A DNA stretch of 64,000 bases from Tabrizicola aquatica (GCF_002900975.1 NZ_PJON01000001.1:124001-188000), one strand, 5' to 3'; positions 1 to 7,391 are shown, numbered from the stretch's first letter. Program-made: numbers and translations. Notes: generated from the sequence alone by a model not told the origin.

Positions 1-2
1 CG

Positions 3-965
3 GAGGAGGAGCGGCAGATCACCTTCGGACAGTTTGCCGACGACTTCGTGAGGCTGCACCGCGACGGCTGGAAGAACCCGAAGCATCGACAGCAGTGGGA
101 AAACACCCTGTCCGATACCTATATCCCAGATCTGCGGAAGCGACCGATCAGCGCGGTCACAACCGAGGACGTGGTGAAGGTCCTCAAGCCCATTTGGACG
201 ACGACGCCGGAGACGGCGAACCGCCTTCGACTGCGGATCGAGAAGGTCCTCGACGCGGCGAGGGTCGAGGCCAAGAGGGTTGGAGAGAACCCGGCGCGCT
301 GGCGCGGGCATCTTGCGCTGCTACTGCCCAAGCGCGGCCCCCGAGGCCGGAGCCACCACGCGTCCATGGCTTGGCAGGACCTGCCTGCGTTCATGGCCAA
401 GCTCGAAGAACGGGAGGGCGTCGCAGCGCGCGCGGTGCAGTTCGCGATCTTGACGGCGGCGCGCAGCGGAGAGGTCCGCAATGCGGTCTGGTCGGAATTT
501 GACCTCGACCGAGGGGTGTGGGAGATACCCGCGGAGAAAATGAAGGCCGGACGGCCCCACCGCGTGCCATTGGCGGAGGCCGCCGTGGCGGTCGTCCAGA
601 CCATGCTGCCTTTGCGGCCCCGCCGGGACTTCCAGGACGCCTACGTCTTTCCCGGACTGCGACGCGCACCGTTGAGCGACATGACCCTTTCGGCTGTCTT
701 GAAGCGGATGGGTGCGTCTGGGGTCACGATCCACGGTTTCCGGTCGTCATTCAGGGTTTGGTGCAGCGAGGCGACCTCCTTTTCGCACGAGGTTTGCGAG
801 TTGGCGCTTGCCCACGCGGTCGGCGACCAGACGGTGACGGCATACCAACGCAGCGACCTGTTCGAGCGCCGGATCGAGCTTATGCGACACTGGGCAAGCT
901 ACGTGATGACGCCGCCCGAAGATGCCGCCGAGGTTGTCGTCCCGATCCGATCCGCGACGGCCTGA
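3..965 (+). CDS. Tyrosine-type site-specific integrase (5' end cut by window)
   Basis: Recombinase expected to insert and excise the element. The frame is open from the first bases (ITFGQFADDF precedes the first GTG at 48), so the true start is outside the window; 320 residues are visible. A core-binding part (WKNPKHRQQW, PIWTTTPETANRLR) precedes the catalytic domain, where the family residues can be placed: Arg in TAARSGEVR, the H-x-x-R box in HGFRSSFR, His in LAHAVG and the nucleophilic Tyr in TAYQRSD. The sequence resembles P4/prophage-type integrases, which carry a short N-terminal arm domain, probably the missing part. It is transcribed into the element and followed by a strong hairpin at 991-1017. 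Confidence 0.93.
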   Translation, partial: EEERQITFGQFADDFVRLHRDGWKNPKHRQQWENTLSDTYIPDLRKRPISAVTTEDVVKVLKPIWTTTPETANRLRLRIEKVLDAARVEAKRVGENPARWRGHLALLLPKRGPRGRSHHASMAWQDLPAFMAKLEEREGVAARAVQFAILTAARSGEVRNAVWSEFDLDRGVWEIPAEKMKAGRPHRVPLAEAAVAVVQTMLPLRPRRDFQDAYVFPGLRRAPLSDMTLSAVLKRMGASGVTIHGFRSSFRVWCSEATSFSHEVCELALAHAVGDQTVTAYQRSDLFERRIELMRHWASYVMTPPEDAAEVVVPIRSATA

Positions 966-990
966 CGGCTTCGAAGGTGGTCTCAACAAG

Positions 991-1017
991 GGCGCGCCAA
1001 AAAAATTTCGGCGCGCC
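991..1017 (+). terminator. Hairpin terminator after the integrase
   Basis: GGCGCGCC occurs at 991-998 and again at 1010-1017. As the octamer is self-complementary, the two copies form an 8-bp GC stem (extendable by G-U and A-U pairs) around an 11-nt A/T-rich loop. It lies 26 bp after the integrase stop and is followed by a moderately T-rich TTCCCTTT tail, so it probably separates int from alpA transcription. Confidence 0.6.
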
Positions 1018-1070
1018 TTCCCTTTGCCAGATCGACGAAAGGATTTGCAATTCAAACGGTTGGATTTTTT

Positions 1071-1094
1071 CCAATTAATTCTTGCGGTAATTGG
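1071..1094. promoter_or_regulatory. Inverted repeat in the AT-rich int-alpA spacer
   Basis: CCAATTA (1071-1077) and TAATTGG (1088-1094) form a perfect 7-bp inverted repeat with a 10-bp spacer, inside the most AT-rich stretch of the first 10 kb (about 1035-1135). It is about 110 bp upstream of the excisionase start. The geometry fits a dimeric regulator or excisionase site beside a promoter. This is inferred from symmetry and position only. Confidence 0.4.
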
Positions 1095-1202
1095 GGTCCT
1101 CTTGAATAAATAATAGGAAATATTCCAATAGACTTACGAGAAAAGCCTTCCCAATACATAAGGACGCCAGGCGGACTGGCGCGGATAAACTTGGAGGCAA
1201 AG

Positions 1203-1397
1203 ATGAATACCGAACAGCCGATTTTCCTGACGCTGCAAGAGGCGCGCGGCATTCTGCGGTGTGGCCGCAGCAAGATTTACGAGCTGCTCGCCAGCGGGGA
1301 GCTTCGGGCCTCAAAGCTCCACGGCAAGACCCTGATTGCGCGGGCGGAGCTTGACAGGTTCATCGCGACTTTGATCCCAACCGACGTCGCGGCCTGA
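1203..1397 (+). CDS. AlpA-like excisionase / HTH regulator
   Basis: A 64-residue DNA-binding protein of the MerR-like excisionase (HTH_17) type: FLTLQEARGILRCGRSKIYELL is the helix-turn-helix, followed by the wing (LRASKLHGKTLIAR) and the typical ending RAELDRFI. In satellites and integrative elements such proteins activate the integrase or act as recombination directionality factors. ATG 1203 is preferred over TTG 1191 because a GGAGG ribosome site (1193-1197) sits 5 bases before it. The gene follows an AT-rich spacer with an inverted repeat. Its position beside int supports a role in excision or island induction; the precise role is inferred. Confidence 0.85.
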   Translation: MNTEQPIFLTLQEARGILRCGRSKIYELLASGELRASKLHGKTLIARAELDRFIATLIPTDVAA

Positions 1398-1579
1398 TTG
1401 GCCATCGGGCGGCGCTTCCGCCGCCTCCGCCCGGCCCGCGTAGCGGCCTTCTGTTTGATTGTTGGACCGGAACAACGCGCCTTCCTGCCGGGTGGCGAAG
1501 GTGAACCTTTGCGCCGCGAGGCGCGCGCCAGGAGGGCACACAGCATGAAGACCACGATAGAGCCAAGGACAGGTGAGGC

Positions 1580-2860
1580 ATGAGCGGCGAGAAGCGCGGC
1601 CCTGGCCGTCCCCGCAAGCCCGTTCAACCGAAGCCGGAGGGGCTGATCGTTCCGACGGGTATCGCCCTGGTGGAGATGCCCGATGACGTTGCCGCCCGCA
1701 ATCGCGCCTTCAACGACTGGCAGCTCCGCACCCTAGCCATACAGGTCGAAAAGCGGCGCGGCAGGAACTCCGCCTCGCTGGTCGCGGTGATCGGTCGGAG
1801 CTTCAATTGGGTGAACGGCTATGCCGTCTTCACCAACGACGAGGCCGCGCGGATGATGGGTGGCATCAACCTGCGCAAGGCGGCTGCCGCATTGGCAGAG
1901 CTTGTCGAAGACGGGACGGTGTTCATTGCGAAGGAGTTTCCGCAGGCGACCGGCGGCTACCCTGTCCCGAAGCGGCGCATCTTCCTCGCCCTTCCAGTCG
2001 ATAAAGCGGCAAGCGATCGGGGCGAGGATTTCTCTCCGTCCATGCCCCCCGAGGGGCACGAACAGAAAAAAACGCCGTTCATGCCCCCCGTGGGGCGCGA
2101 ACGCGTTGATGGCCCCCGGGGGGCACCCGGTGAATGCCCCCCGGGGGGCACGATGAAGAGATTGACCTTTGTTGCGGGCGCGCTTTCGCGCGCGCCCGCT
2201 GAACCAATCAAAGGCGGTTCTGTAGATAAAGAAGAAGATGATTTTCAGCTCTTGGAAGATGACGGTGACAGCCGCGCGCTCTGCGCGGCTATCACCTTCA
2301 CCGAGGCTGATCATCCCGAAGACCCCGACGTTGCTCCCGGTCCTGCGGCTGATCCTGATCCTGCGGCTGCTCCCAAAGGTAAGGGTGGCGAAGGTCGGGC
2401 TTCCGCTGTCACGGAAGCTGACCTTGACGCGCGCGAGGCCGAGGAACGTGCGGCCTTGGTGGCCGCCGAAGTCGAGGACGCTCCAATTGAGCAGGTCGAG
2501 CTGGCCGACGCCCTGGCCACGGCCTTCGGCTTCGACCTGGACGATCCCGATCAGCTAGCCGCCGATCTGTTGAGTGGCTTCCCGGCTGACGTCGGCGATG
2601 ACGACGCTGCGCGCCGGGCTGCGGATGCACTCGCGGCGGCCTTCGCTGGTTTTGACCGGTGGCGGGCGCTCCCGGTCTGGGAAGCGGTCAAATCCGCCCT
2701 TTCCCGCGCCGTAGCCCGGCTGGCGGTCTCGCCGGAGCGCGGCGAGCTGGCCGTGATCGACCTGAACCGCGAGGCCGCCGCCGCTTCCGCGCGGCGCAAG
2801 GCTTCGCACACCGAAGAAAGCAAGTCTGATCCCAAAGCCGAGGAGGCTGTGAATGTCTGA
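1580..2860 (+). CDS. Putative replication initiator, O-like, with in-gene origin
   Basis: A 426-residue protein not assignable to a named family with certainty. It starts with a basic AT-hook-like segment (RGPGRPRKP, residues 6-14). A winged-helix-like domain follows at about residues 45-140 (TNDEAARMM...LRKAAAALAELVEDGTVF), the layout of phage O-type initiators. Residues about 155-195 are a linker rich in PPxG motifs encoded by four palindromic DNA repeats. The rest is acidic, Pro/Ala-rich and then helical. The lambda O gene likewise carries origin iterons in its middle (established knowledge); applying that here is inference. ATG 1580 has an AGGTGAGG site just upstream. It overlaps the next gene by 8 bases. 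Confidence 0.6.
   Translation: MSGEKRGPGRPRKPVQPKPEGLIVPTGIALVEMPDDVAARNRAFNDWQLRTLAIQVEKRRGRNSASLVAVIGRSFNWVNGYAVFTNDEAARMMGGINLRKAAAALAELVEDGTVFIAKEFPQATGGYPVPKRRIFLALPVDKAASDRGEDFSPSMPPEGHEQKKTPFMPPVGRERVDGPRGAPGECPPGGTMKRLTFVAGALSRAPAEPIKGGSVDKEEDDFQLLEDDGDSRALCAAITFTEADHPEDPDVAPGPAADPDPAAAPKGKGGEGRASAVTEADLDAREAEERAALVAAEVEDAPIEQVELADALATAFGFDLDDPDQLAADLLSGFPADVGDDDAARRAADALAAAFAGFDRWRALPVWEAVKSALSRAVARLAVSPERGELAVIDLNREAAAASARRKASHTEESKSDPKAEEAVNV
2043..2150. repeat. Four palindromic 16-bp iterons inside the initiator gene
   Basis: Copies of TGCCCCCCGNGGGGCA lie at 2043-2058, 2082-2097, 2110-2125 and 2135-2150; the last is a perfect 16-bp palindrome. Start-to-start spacings are 39, 28 and 25 bp, so the repeats fall in three different reading frames of the host gene (encoding MPPEGH, MPPVGR, GPRGAP and CPPGGT). 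Conservation of the DNA word despite changing frame argues that the DNA itself is selected, as for origin iterons. Confidence 0.75.
2174..2270. other. Hairpin plus AT-richer stretch, candidate DNA unwinding element
   Basis: GCGGGCGCGC (2174-2183) and GCGCGCCCGC (2190-2199) make a 10-bp stem with a 6-nt loop. It is followed at about 2200-2270 by the least GC-rich piece of this gene (AATCAAAGG, TGTAGATAAAGAAGAAGATG). Iterons, then a structured element, then a helically unstable stretch is the order seen in phage and plasmid origins. The role as unwinding element is inferred from this order. Confidence 0.45.
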
Positions 2861-3248
2861 GCCAATCCCGTTCCCCAGCTCCCGCGTTTCGGCATCGACC
2901 CCGGTCGCAGAGGGCGCAAAGGCCGCTTCGCCCGCAGTGAGCAGGGAAGCCTTTTTTCGCTGGCTTCCCCCCGAGCTTCGGCCCGACCAGATCGCCCGCG
3001 ACCTCGTGAAGATTGCACAGCGCAAGTCCAAGGATGCAGCCCGTCCGACCTGGGCGGCGCGGAAGGCGGGCTTGGAAGTCGTCTTCCGCGAGCGTGGCAT
3101 CCGTGGCCGCGCGGCCTTCGATCTCCACGCTGAATGGCACCGCCGGGTGCGCGCGGCCTGCGCGCTTGAGCTGGCTCGCGCGGAGCAGCGCGAGGCCGAC
3201 TGGTATGCATTCACGCAGACCGATGCATTCTGGAAAGGGGTGTCTTAA
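2853..3248 (+). CDS. Uncharacterised element protein
   Basis: 131 residues, family not recognised. A low-complexity N-terminus (to about residue 45) is followed by a basic, helical body with FFRWLPPELRPDQIARDL, then WAARKAGLEVVF and a C-terminal helix rich in Ala, Glu and Arg ending WYAFTQTDAFWKG. No signal peptide or membrane segment is evident. The start overlaps the end of the initiator gene and the stop shares bases with the next start (TAATG), so it is translated as part of one tight operon with the replication gene. Confidence 0.75.
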   Translation: MSEPIPFPSSRVSASTPVAEGAKAASPAVSREAFFRWLPPELRPDQIARDLVKIAQRKSKDAARPTWAARKAGLEVVFRERGIRGRAAFDLHAEWHRRVRAACALELARAEQREADWYAFTQTDAFWKGVS

Positions 3249-3475
3249 TGGGTCGGTATCAGATCGACTTCACCGAGCCGCCGCCGGTCGGGACGGTGAT
3301 CGCATACCGAGGGCAACGGGCGGTCCTCGTGGAGGTCCCGCCCATCCACCGCCGCAGCGACGGCGAGCCTGGATGGCTGCTCACTTGGATGATCGACGGT
3401 CGCCGGGCGACCTCGGGCCTCCGTTCGGAAAGCGTGACCTGGGAACGGGCGAGCCGCGATGCGCGACCACGATGA
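3248..3475 (+). CDS. Uncharacterised small element protein
   Basis: 75 residues, not recognised. It is predicted to be mostly beta-strand (TVIAYRGQRAVLVEV, GWLLTWMIDGR) with a basic C-terminus; the pattern suggests a small SH3-like barrel, but that is only an impression. ATG overlaps the previous stop (TAATG) and the C-terminus overlaps the next gene by 17 bases, so translation is probably coupled. Confidence 0.65.
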   Translation: MGRYQIDFTEPPPVGTVIAYRGQRAVLVEVPPIHRRSDGEPGWLLTWMIDGRRATSGLRSESVTWERASRDARPR

Positions 3476-4076
3476 ATTGCCGCTTTTGACCACGATCCGG
3501 TCTGACGATCTGCTGGACGATACAACCGCCCCGACCTGGCACCGGGTGGAGCCTGTCGAGACCGTCGTATGCAGCCGGACGTTCGCCCAGGACGATCCGG
3601 AGGCCCTCAGGTCGCGCGGACCGGTCGCAGTCGCGTCGGCGCTGTTGCTGCTTGCCAAGTGGGGACGTCATGCCCCGTGGCAGTCGGTGCGCGAGGCCGC
3701 CGCCCTGCTTGAGCGATACCTGACTGGTGATCTACGGGGTGAGGACCTGGACGCCGCGCTCGGCCTGCGGAGGCGCGATGGTGGGCCGGACTTGGCCCTA
3801 CAGGCCCGGCGGGCGGAGAGGGATCAGCTCTTGCTCAAACTTGCCCGCACAGCCTTTGCCGACCTTGGCCCTTGGGCTGCCGCCGCCGCGATCCGAAAGG
3901 CCATCACGGACTATGAGGTGCGCAGATGGGGCCGCGAGCGCCACCGGCCCGCTGCCCCGGCGGATCAGATCGCGGCTACCGCTTGGCGCGTCCTGCGCCT
4001 GAAACTGCCCCAGGGGGCGGTCCCGCGACAAGACGACCTTGCGCGGATGATCCGCGAGGATCGGGAAGGCCGCTGA
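3459..4076 (+). CDS. Uncharacterised element protein
   Basis: 205 residues, not recognised. The N-terminal part is acidic (DDLLDDTTAP). The middle and C-terminus are helical, with VASALLLLAKWGRHAPW and an Ala/Arg-rich helix bundle (GPWAAAAAIRKAITDYEVRR) ending in a basic segment. No catalytic motif stands out. It overlaps the preceding small gene and is followed, after 68 bases, by a gene with its own strong ribosome site. Confidence 0.7.
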   Translation: MRDHDELPLLTTIRSDDLLDDTTAPTWHRVEPVETVVCSRTFAQDDPEALRSRGPVAVASALLLLAKWGRHAPWQSVREAAALLERYLTGDLRGEDLDAALGLRRRDGGPDLALQARRAERDQLLLKLARTAFADLGPWAAAAAIRKAITDYEVRRWGRERHRPAAPADQIAATAWRVLRLKLPQGAVPRQDDLARMIREDREGR

Positions 4077-4144
4077 ACTTCCCGCGCCCTAGGGGTGGCG
4101 CTGGAAGTAGAGGTCGGGGGATGGTCAGGGCAGGAGGTGCACCG

Positions 4145-4579
4145 ATGCCCAAACCCGAACCCGAACCCGAATTCGACGCGACCCGCCTTCTCTCCCTCGC
4201 GAAGGCCCGCGACACGCGCCGCGCATATGCGCGGTCCCTGGCCGAAAAGTATCAGACCGCCCGCGAGGAGCGGCAAGACGTGACCCGCCGCCTCGCCCTC
4301 GCCCGTCAAAACGCTGACCTGCACCGCCACGGCTTCCGCGCCGAAAGCGATGCGCAGATCGCGTTGCTTGAGGCGCAGGAGCGGGAGCTGACCTCCCGCC
4401 TGTATGAAATCCAGGCGGAACAAGACTGCATCGTCGGCGAAGCAAGCGAGGCTGCGTCTCTGTTCAAGTCTTGCCTCGACTTCGCCCACGGGCGCGGCCT
4501 CCCGATCCCCGCTCAGCTCGTGGAGCAGGCCAAGCCGCGCAATTTCGCGCCCCTCGGTGCGGTTGGGGGTGCAGCGTGA
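4145..4579 (+). CDS. Uncharacterised coiled-coil element protein
   Basis: 144 residues, not recognised. Residues about 20-105 are highly charged and heptad-like (LAEKYQTAREERQDVTRRL, LEAQERELTSRLYEIQAEQ), predicting a long coiled coil. A short N-terminal tract of alternating Pro and Glu (PKPEPEPEPEF) precedes it. ATG 4145 is chosen because an AGGAGGT ribosome site lies about 7 bases upstream. The stop TGA overlaps the next gene's GTG (GTGA). Confidence 0.7.
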   Translation: MPKPEPEPEFDATRLLSLAKARDTRRAYARSLAEKYQTAREERQDVTRRLALARQNADLHRHGFRAESDAQIALLEAQERELTSRLYEIQAEQDCIVGEASEAASLFKSCLDFAHGRGLPIPAQLVEQAKPRNFAPLGAVGGAA

Positions 4580-5163
4580 TCGGCGGCATTCTCAAATCCT
4601 TGGGCAAAGCCCGCACTGCGACCGCCGAAGGCCTCGACGCCCTGGATGGGCTCCGCGAAGCCATCGCGCAGAAGCGGATGGAGATCACGGCCCTGCACCG
4701 CGCCCCCCTGCCTATTGCTGCGGCGCTGGCCCGTTTCGATGCATGGGCTGACCAGCATGCGACAGTCGCCATCGACAGCCTTGGCATCGACCGCCTGCTC
4801 GACCCTTCCGCAATGCGCGGGATCGAGTTGCCGATAGGGCCGATCAGCGCAAACGCAGGGCCGGATACCCGCCCTGCCGTGGATGCCCTCCTCGGCCTTG
4901 TCCTCCTCGTGGCCCGCGATCAGGTCCGCAAAACCTTGGCCGGTCAGCTCTCCGACCTGACCGCTGGAAAGGAGACATTGACCGATGCCGAGCGGGCCCG
5001 CCTGATCGGCGAGGTCGAAGCCCAGCTGCGGCAGGCCGAGGCGATGGAGGAAACGGCTGTCCGGTCCCTGGAAGAATCTGGCGTCGCCGTCAGCCGTCGG
5101 GCCGATGCGGACCCGAGCATCGTCCTGGCAACCAACAGCGCCTTGGCCCGGCTGGCAGGGTGA
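4576..5163 (+). CDS. Uncharacterised element protein
   Basis: 195 residues, not recognised. Starts at GTG 4576, overlapping the previous stop in a GTGA junction, the usual sign of translational coupling. A helical N-terminus (TAEGLDALDGLREAIAQK) precedes a central region with conserved-looking IDSLGIDRLLDPS and a hydrophobic helix (VDALLGLVLLVARDQ). The C-terminal half is a charged helix (LTDAERARLIGEVEAQLRQ). It is the last gene before a 308-base non-coding stretch. Confidence 0.7.
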   Translation: MIGGILKSLGKARTATAEGLDALDGLREAIAQKRMEITALHRAPLPIAAALARFDAWADQHATVAIDSLGIDRLLDPSAMRGIELPIGPISANAGPDTRPAVDALLGLVLLVARDQVRKTLAGQLSDLTAGKETLTDAERARLIGEVEAQLRQAEAMEETAVRSLEESGVAVSRRADADPSIVLATNSALARLAG

Positions 5164-5471
5164 AAGAGTTGGGGGGCGTTTTCGTTGCTGTTGCCGCCCT
5201 CCGCGCCCGGGGTAATCGCTCCACCTCGGGCAAGCCCCGTCGTCGTCGTTACGACGGCGGGGCATCACATCCACCGAGGGAGGGGAGGACCCCCCCTCCC
5301 CCCTTAGGGACCGTTCCATAGCCCCCTCTAGCGCGGCGCAAGGACGGCCCGGTGTGCGTTCGTTTTGCAGGTTCGAGTTTTTGCACTTGGTTTGTGTTTC
5401 GACCTCTCGCTCAAGCTGAGAATGCCTGCCTTGCCGATCCTGAAATCCCAGCAATCCCAAGGAAAGTTCCG
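5164..5471. other. 308-base non-coding spacer with strong secondary structure
   Basis: No gene is supported here. The spacer carries the nested hairpin at 5224-5279, a second G/C mirror stretch at about 5278-5306 (GGAGGGGAGG facing CCCCCCTCCCCCC) and, at about 5355-5405, a T-richer segment that could hold the promoter of the downstream packaging-like genes. Confidence 0.55.
5224..5279. other. Nested hairpin upstream of the terS-like gene
   Basis: Inner arms GCCCCGTCGTCG (5234-5245) and CGACGGCGGGGC (5252-5263) pair over 12 bp with one G-U, loop TCGTTA. Outer arms CCTCGG (5224-5229) and CCGAGG (5274-5279) can extend the structure. No T-run follows, so a simple intrinsic terminator is not obvious. 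Terminator, attenuator or packaging-recognition site are the options. Confidence 0.5.
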
Positions 5472-5993
5472 ATGCCCGCCAACGCTGACGCCCGCCCATA
5501 CGCACCGCCCGATGCGGTGACAATCGAAGTGGCCGGTCGCCTTCTCGGCCTATCGGCTGAGCGCATCCGCCAGCTGATCCGGGGCGGCCATGCGGTCGGG
5601 GCAGGACGGGGTCGGGTCCGGCTCGTCAGTTTGTTGCGGGGATACAGCGCGTTCCTCCGGGCCGAGATCACGAAGCCGGAAAGCGCGGCGATGGGCCGGA
5701 CGCACCAAGCCAAAGCGGCGCTGGTTTCGTCCGCAACCGAACGTCGCCGGGCGGAGCTTATGCCCCGCGTCGATGCAGAAGTAGCCCTTTGCACCTTGCG
5801 CGAAATCGCGGCCCGCCACCTTCGCGGCTTCACGACCGGGCGGGCGCTCAAAGGACTTCCGACCGCGATCCAGGAGGCTGTCAAGCGTGAGGTGGCGAAA
5901 GGGATTGAACAGGTCGAGGAAGCCGAGCGGGAGGCGCGCCAGGCGCTTCTGACCGGCGACCTTGACCGTCTCGGGCTCGGGGGCCAGCGATGA
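5472..5993 (+). CDS. Nu1-like terminase small subunit homologue (1)
   Basis: 173 residues. An N-terminal helix-turn-helix (VAGRLLGLSAERIRQLIRGG) is followed by a basic linker. The C-terminal helical region (ERRRAELMPRVDAEVALCTL, then LKGLPTAIQEAVKREV) matches the layout of lambda Nu1: DNA-binding winged helix, an R/E-rich helix, then the Leu-Pro segment and final helices. Terminase small subunits recognise pac/cos DNA and recruit the large subunit, which is absent here. A chromosomal-island role in redirecting helper-phage packaging is inference; a plain DNA-binding regulator is the alternative. ATG 5472 is preferred over an upstream GTG (5352) because AAGGAAAG precedes it. ATGA overlap with the next gene. 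Confidence 0.6.
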   Translation: MPANADARPYAPPDAVTIEVAGRLLGLSAERIRQLIRGGHAVGAGRGRVRLVSLLRGYSAFLRAEITKPESAAMGRTHQAKAALVSSATERRRAELMPRVDAEVALCTLREIAARHLRGFTTGRALKGLPTAIQEAVKREVAKGIEQVEEAEREARQALLTGDLDRLGLGGQR

Positions 5994-6421
5994 TCAGCGA
6001 AGATCAGGCGCGGGCGTTCCTGGCCCGCCATCTTGACCTTGCGACGGCGGCTGCGCTGCTGATCGTGCCGGAGGAAGCGGTGGCCGGTGTGGCGTCGGGC
6101 GGCGTTGTCACGCTTTTCGATGCCTGGCGGGCGATGCGACGGCATCTGGAAGCCCAGCTCAATAAAGCACGGGCGGAGCGGCGGTCGGCCTACATGGCCG
6201 CCCGCCGCGCGGTCCAGAAGGCCGCCCGGTCGGTCGTCCCCGTGGCCCGCGCCCGTGCCGCCGTGGCCGCCTTGGCTGCGGCTGTTGTCCTCATCCTTGA
6301 CGCGCTGGCACTGACCCTTGCAGGCCTTGACGCCCGCCTTGCCGACCGCCTGCCGGGCATCCGGCGGGCGGTGGCGGAGGACGCGGGGGCTGTCCTTCGG
6401 GCAGGGAGGGGAAAGCGATGA
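5990..6421 (+). CDS. Uncharacterised protein with hydrophobic segment
   Basis: 143 residues, not recognised. The N-terminal half is helical with a short hydrophobic run (AAALLIVPEEAVAGVA), the middle strongly basic (RAERRSAYMAARRAVQKAAR), and residues about 88-115 form an uninterrupted hydrophobic helix (AAVAALAAAVVLILDALAL) that could span the membrane. Coupled by ATGA overlaps to Nu1-like genes on both sides, so the three proteins are probably made together. A small membrane or holin-like role is possible but unsupported by motif. Confidence 0.65.
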   Translation: MISEDQARAFLARHLDLATAAALLIVPEEAVAGVASGGVVTLFDAWRAMRRHLEAQLNKARAERRSAYMAARRAVQKAARSVVPVARARAAVAALAAAVVLILDALALTLAGLDARLADRLPGIRRAVAEDAGAVLRAGRGKR

Positions 6422-6870
6422 CCTCCACCTCGCCTACCGGCGCGACTGTGCGCCTGGCGGAGCTTTGCCAGATCCTCGGGGACGGTCCGAAGACCGGCCA
6501 CCTGGCCCGTGCCGTGGCCGCCGGAACGCTCAAGCCGGACAAGCAGGGTCGGGTGGCGATCACGGTCGCGGTCCCGATGTTCTTCGAAGCGCTTCGCCAG
6601 GAAGCCGCGGCTGGCACCGCGACCGCCGCCGCCGAAGCGGCGCGGGCGGCGCGGGCCGACGCCCAGGAACTCCGCCTTGCCGAAGCAAGGCGTGAGCTGA
6701 TCCCTGTTGAAGATGGGGAGGCCGCCCTGGATCACGTTGTCGGCGCGATCCTGACTAGCTTGTCTGCCATGCCCGCGCGGATCACGCGCGATGTGCCCCT
6801 CCGCCGCCGGGTCGAGGCGGCGTTGCATCAAGCGCAGGCTGCGCTAGCGCGCGACCTGCAAGTCCTCTGA
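6418..6870 (+). CDS. Nu1-like terminase small subunit homologue (2)
   Basis: 150 residues. The N-terminal DNA-binding part (VRLAELCQILGDGPKTGHLAR, here one position longer than quoted in the family) is followed by an Ala/Arg helix (AARADAQELRLAEARRELIP) and the family-like end VVGAILTSLSAMPARITRDV. That order, R/E helix then a Met/Leu-Pro-x-R segment, recalls phage Nu1-type small terminases and their stand-alone relatives in prophages. Two such genes three frames apart without a large terminase is unusual. It ends the plus-strand operon that begins at 5472. Confidence 0.6.
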   Translation: MTSTSPTGATVRLAELCQILGDGPKTGHLARAVAAGTLKPDKQGRVAITVAVPMFFEALRQEAAAGTATAAAEAARAARADAQELRLAEARRELIPVEDGEAALDHVVGAILTSLSAMPARITRDVPLRRRVEAALHQAQAALARDLQVL

Positions 6871-6933
6871 CTGAAAGTCCCGTTGTGAGGCGAGCGTTCT
6901 GATAATGTGGAACTTCACCGCCTCGCCTGGGGG

Positions 6934-7155
6934 TCAGGCGTTCTTGATGTGGGCTGAGCGGCCTTCGGCGGTGACCGCGTAGATCATCGTCCGGCTGTCG
7001 CAGAACGTCTCGGCGAAAGCTTCGGCCAGATCTATCCGGTCAAAACGGGCGCGGATGCGGTTCGCCGGTTTGGACCCTCGACAGGCGATGAAGTGATCGG
7101 CGTCAGCGAGGCAATTTGCCTCGTGGCCGGTAAGGGCGTAGCTCGTGGCGGGCAT
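6934..7155 (-). CDS. Small uncharacterised protein on the opposite strand
   Basis: 73 residues, not assigned to a function. The sequence is compact and cytosolic-looking: YALTGHEANCLADADHFIAC, a basic middle (KPANRIRARFDRIDLAEAF) and a terminal DSRTMIYAVTAEGRSAH. ATG 7155 is chosen because GGAG lies 8 bases before it on the minus strand; the longer open frame upstream lacks a convincing start. It is the only minus-strand gene of the island core and may be a regulatory or accessory gene inserted between two plus-strand units. Confidence 0.6.
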   Translation of the reverse strand: MPATSYALTGHEANCLADADHFIACRGSKPANRIRARFDRIDLAEAFAETFCDSRTMIYAVTAEGRSAHIKNA

Positions 7156-7391
7156 CGGAAAGCTCCGTTTCAAGGTGTCGCAGACACCGCCGACATCACC
7201 TAAAGAGCAAGTCCAAACATCTGACTTTAAGAGATAAAATCGCGGGAGTGCACTGTCGCGGCGCGCCGATACGGCAATAAGCGGGCTCCAAAGCGACTTG
7301 GGCCGCATCTTCCGCATTTCGGGTCGGGGCTATGCGCAACGAGCTGAACGGGGTAGGTTCAAGGAATCCCGACAACGTGAGGACCACCTTG

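Noticed and set aside
1398-1583. A 61-codon open frame from TTG 1398 between the excisionase and initiator genes
   Set aside because: Rare start codon, no ribosome site, Arg/Ala-rich translation typical of GC-rich spacers, and its end overlaps the well-supported initiator start.
2043-2150. Possible CRISPR array
   Set aside because: The repeats are 16-bp palindromes with spacings of 25-39 bp inside a coding gene and no cas genes; iterons fit better.
5365-5395. GGTTCGAGT stretch resembling a tRNA T-loop
   Set aside because: No matching acceptor, D-arm or anticodon stem could be folded around it.
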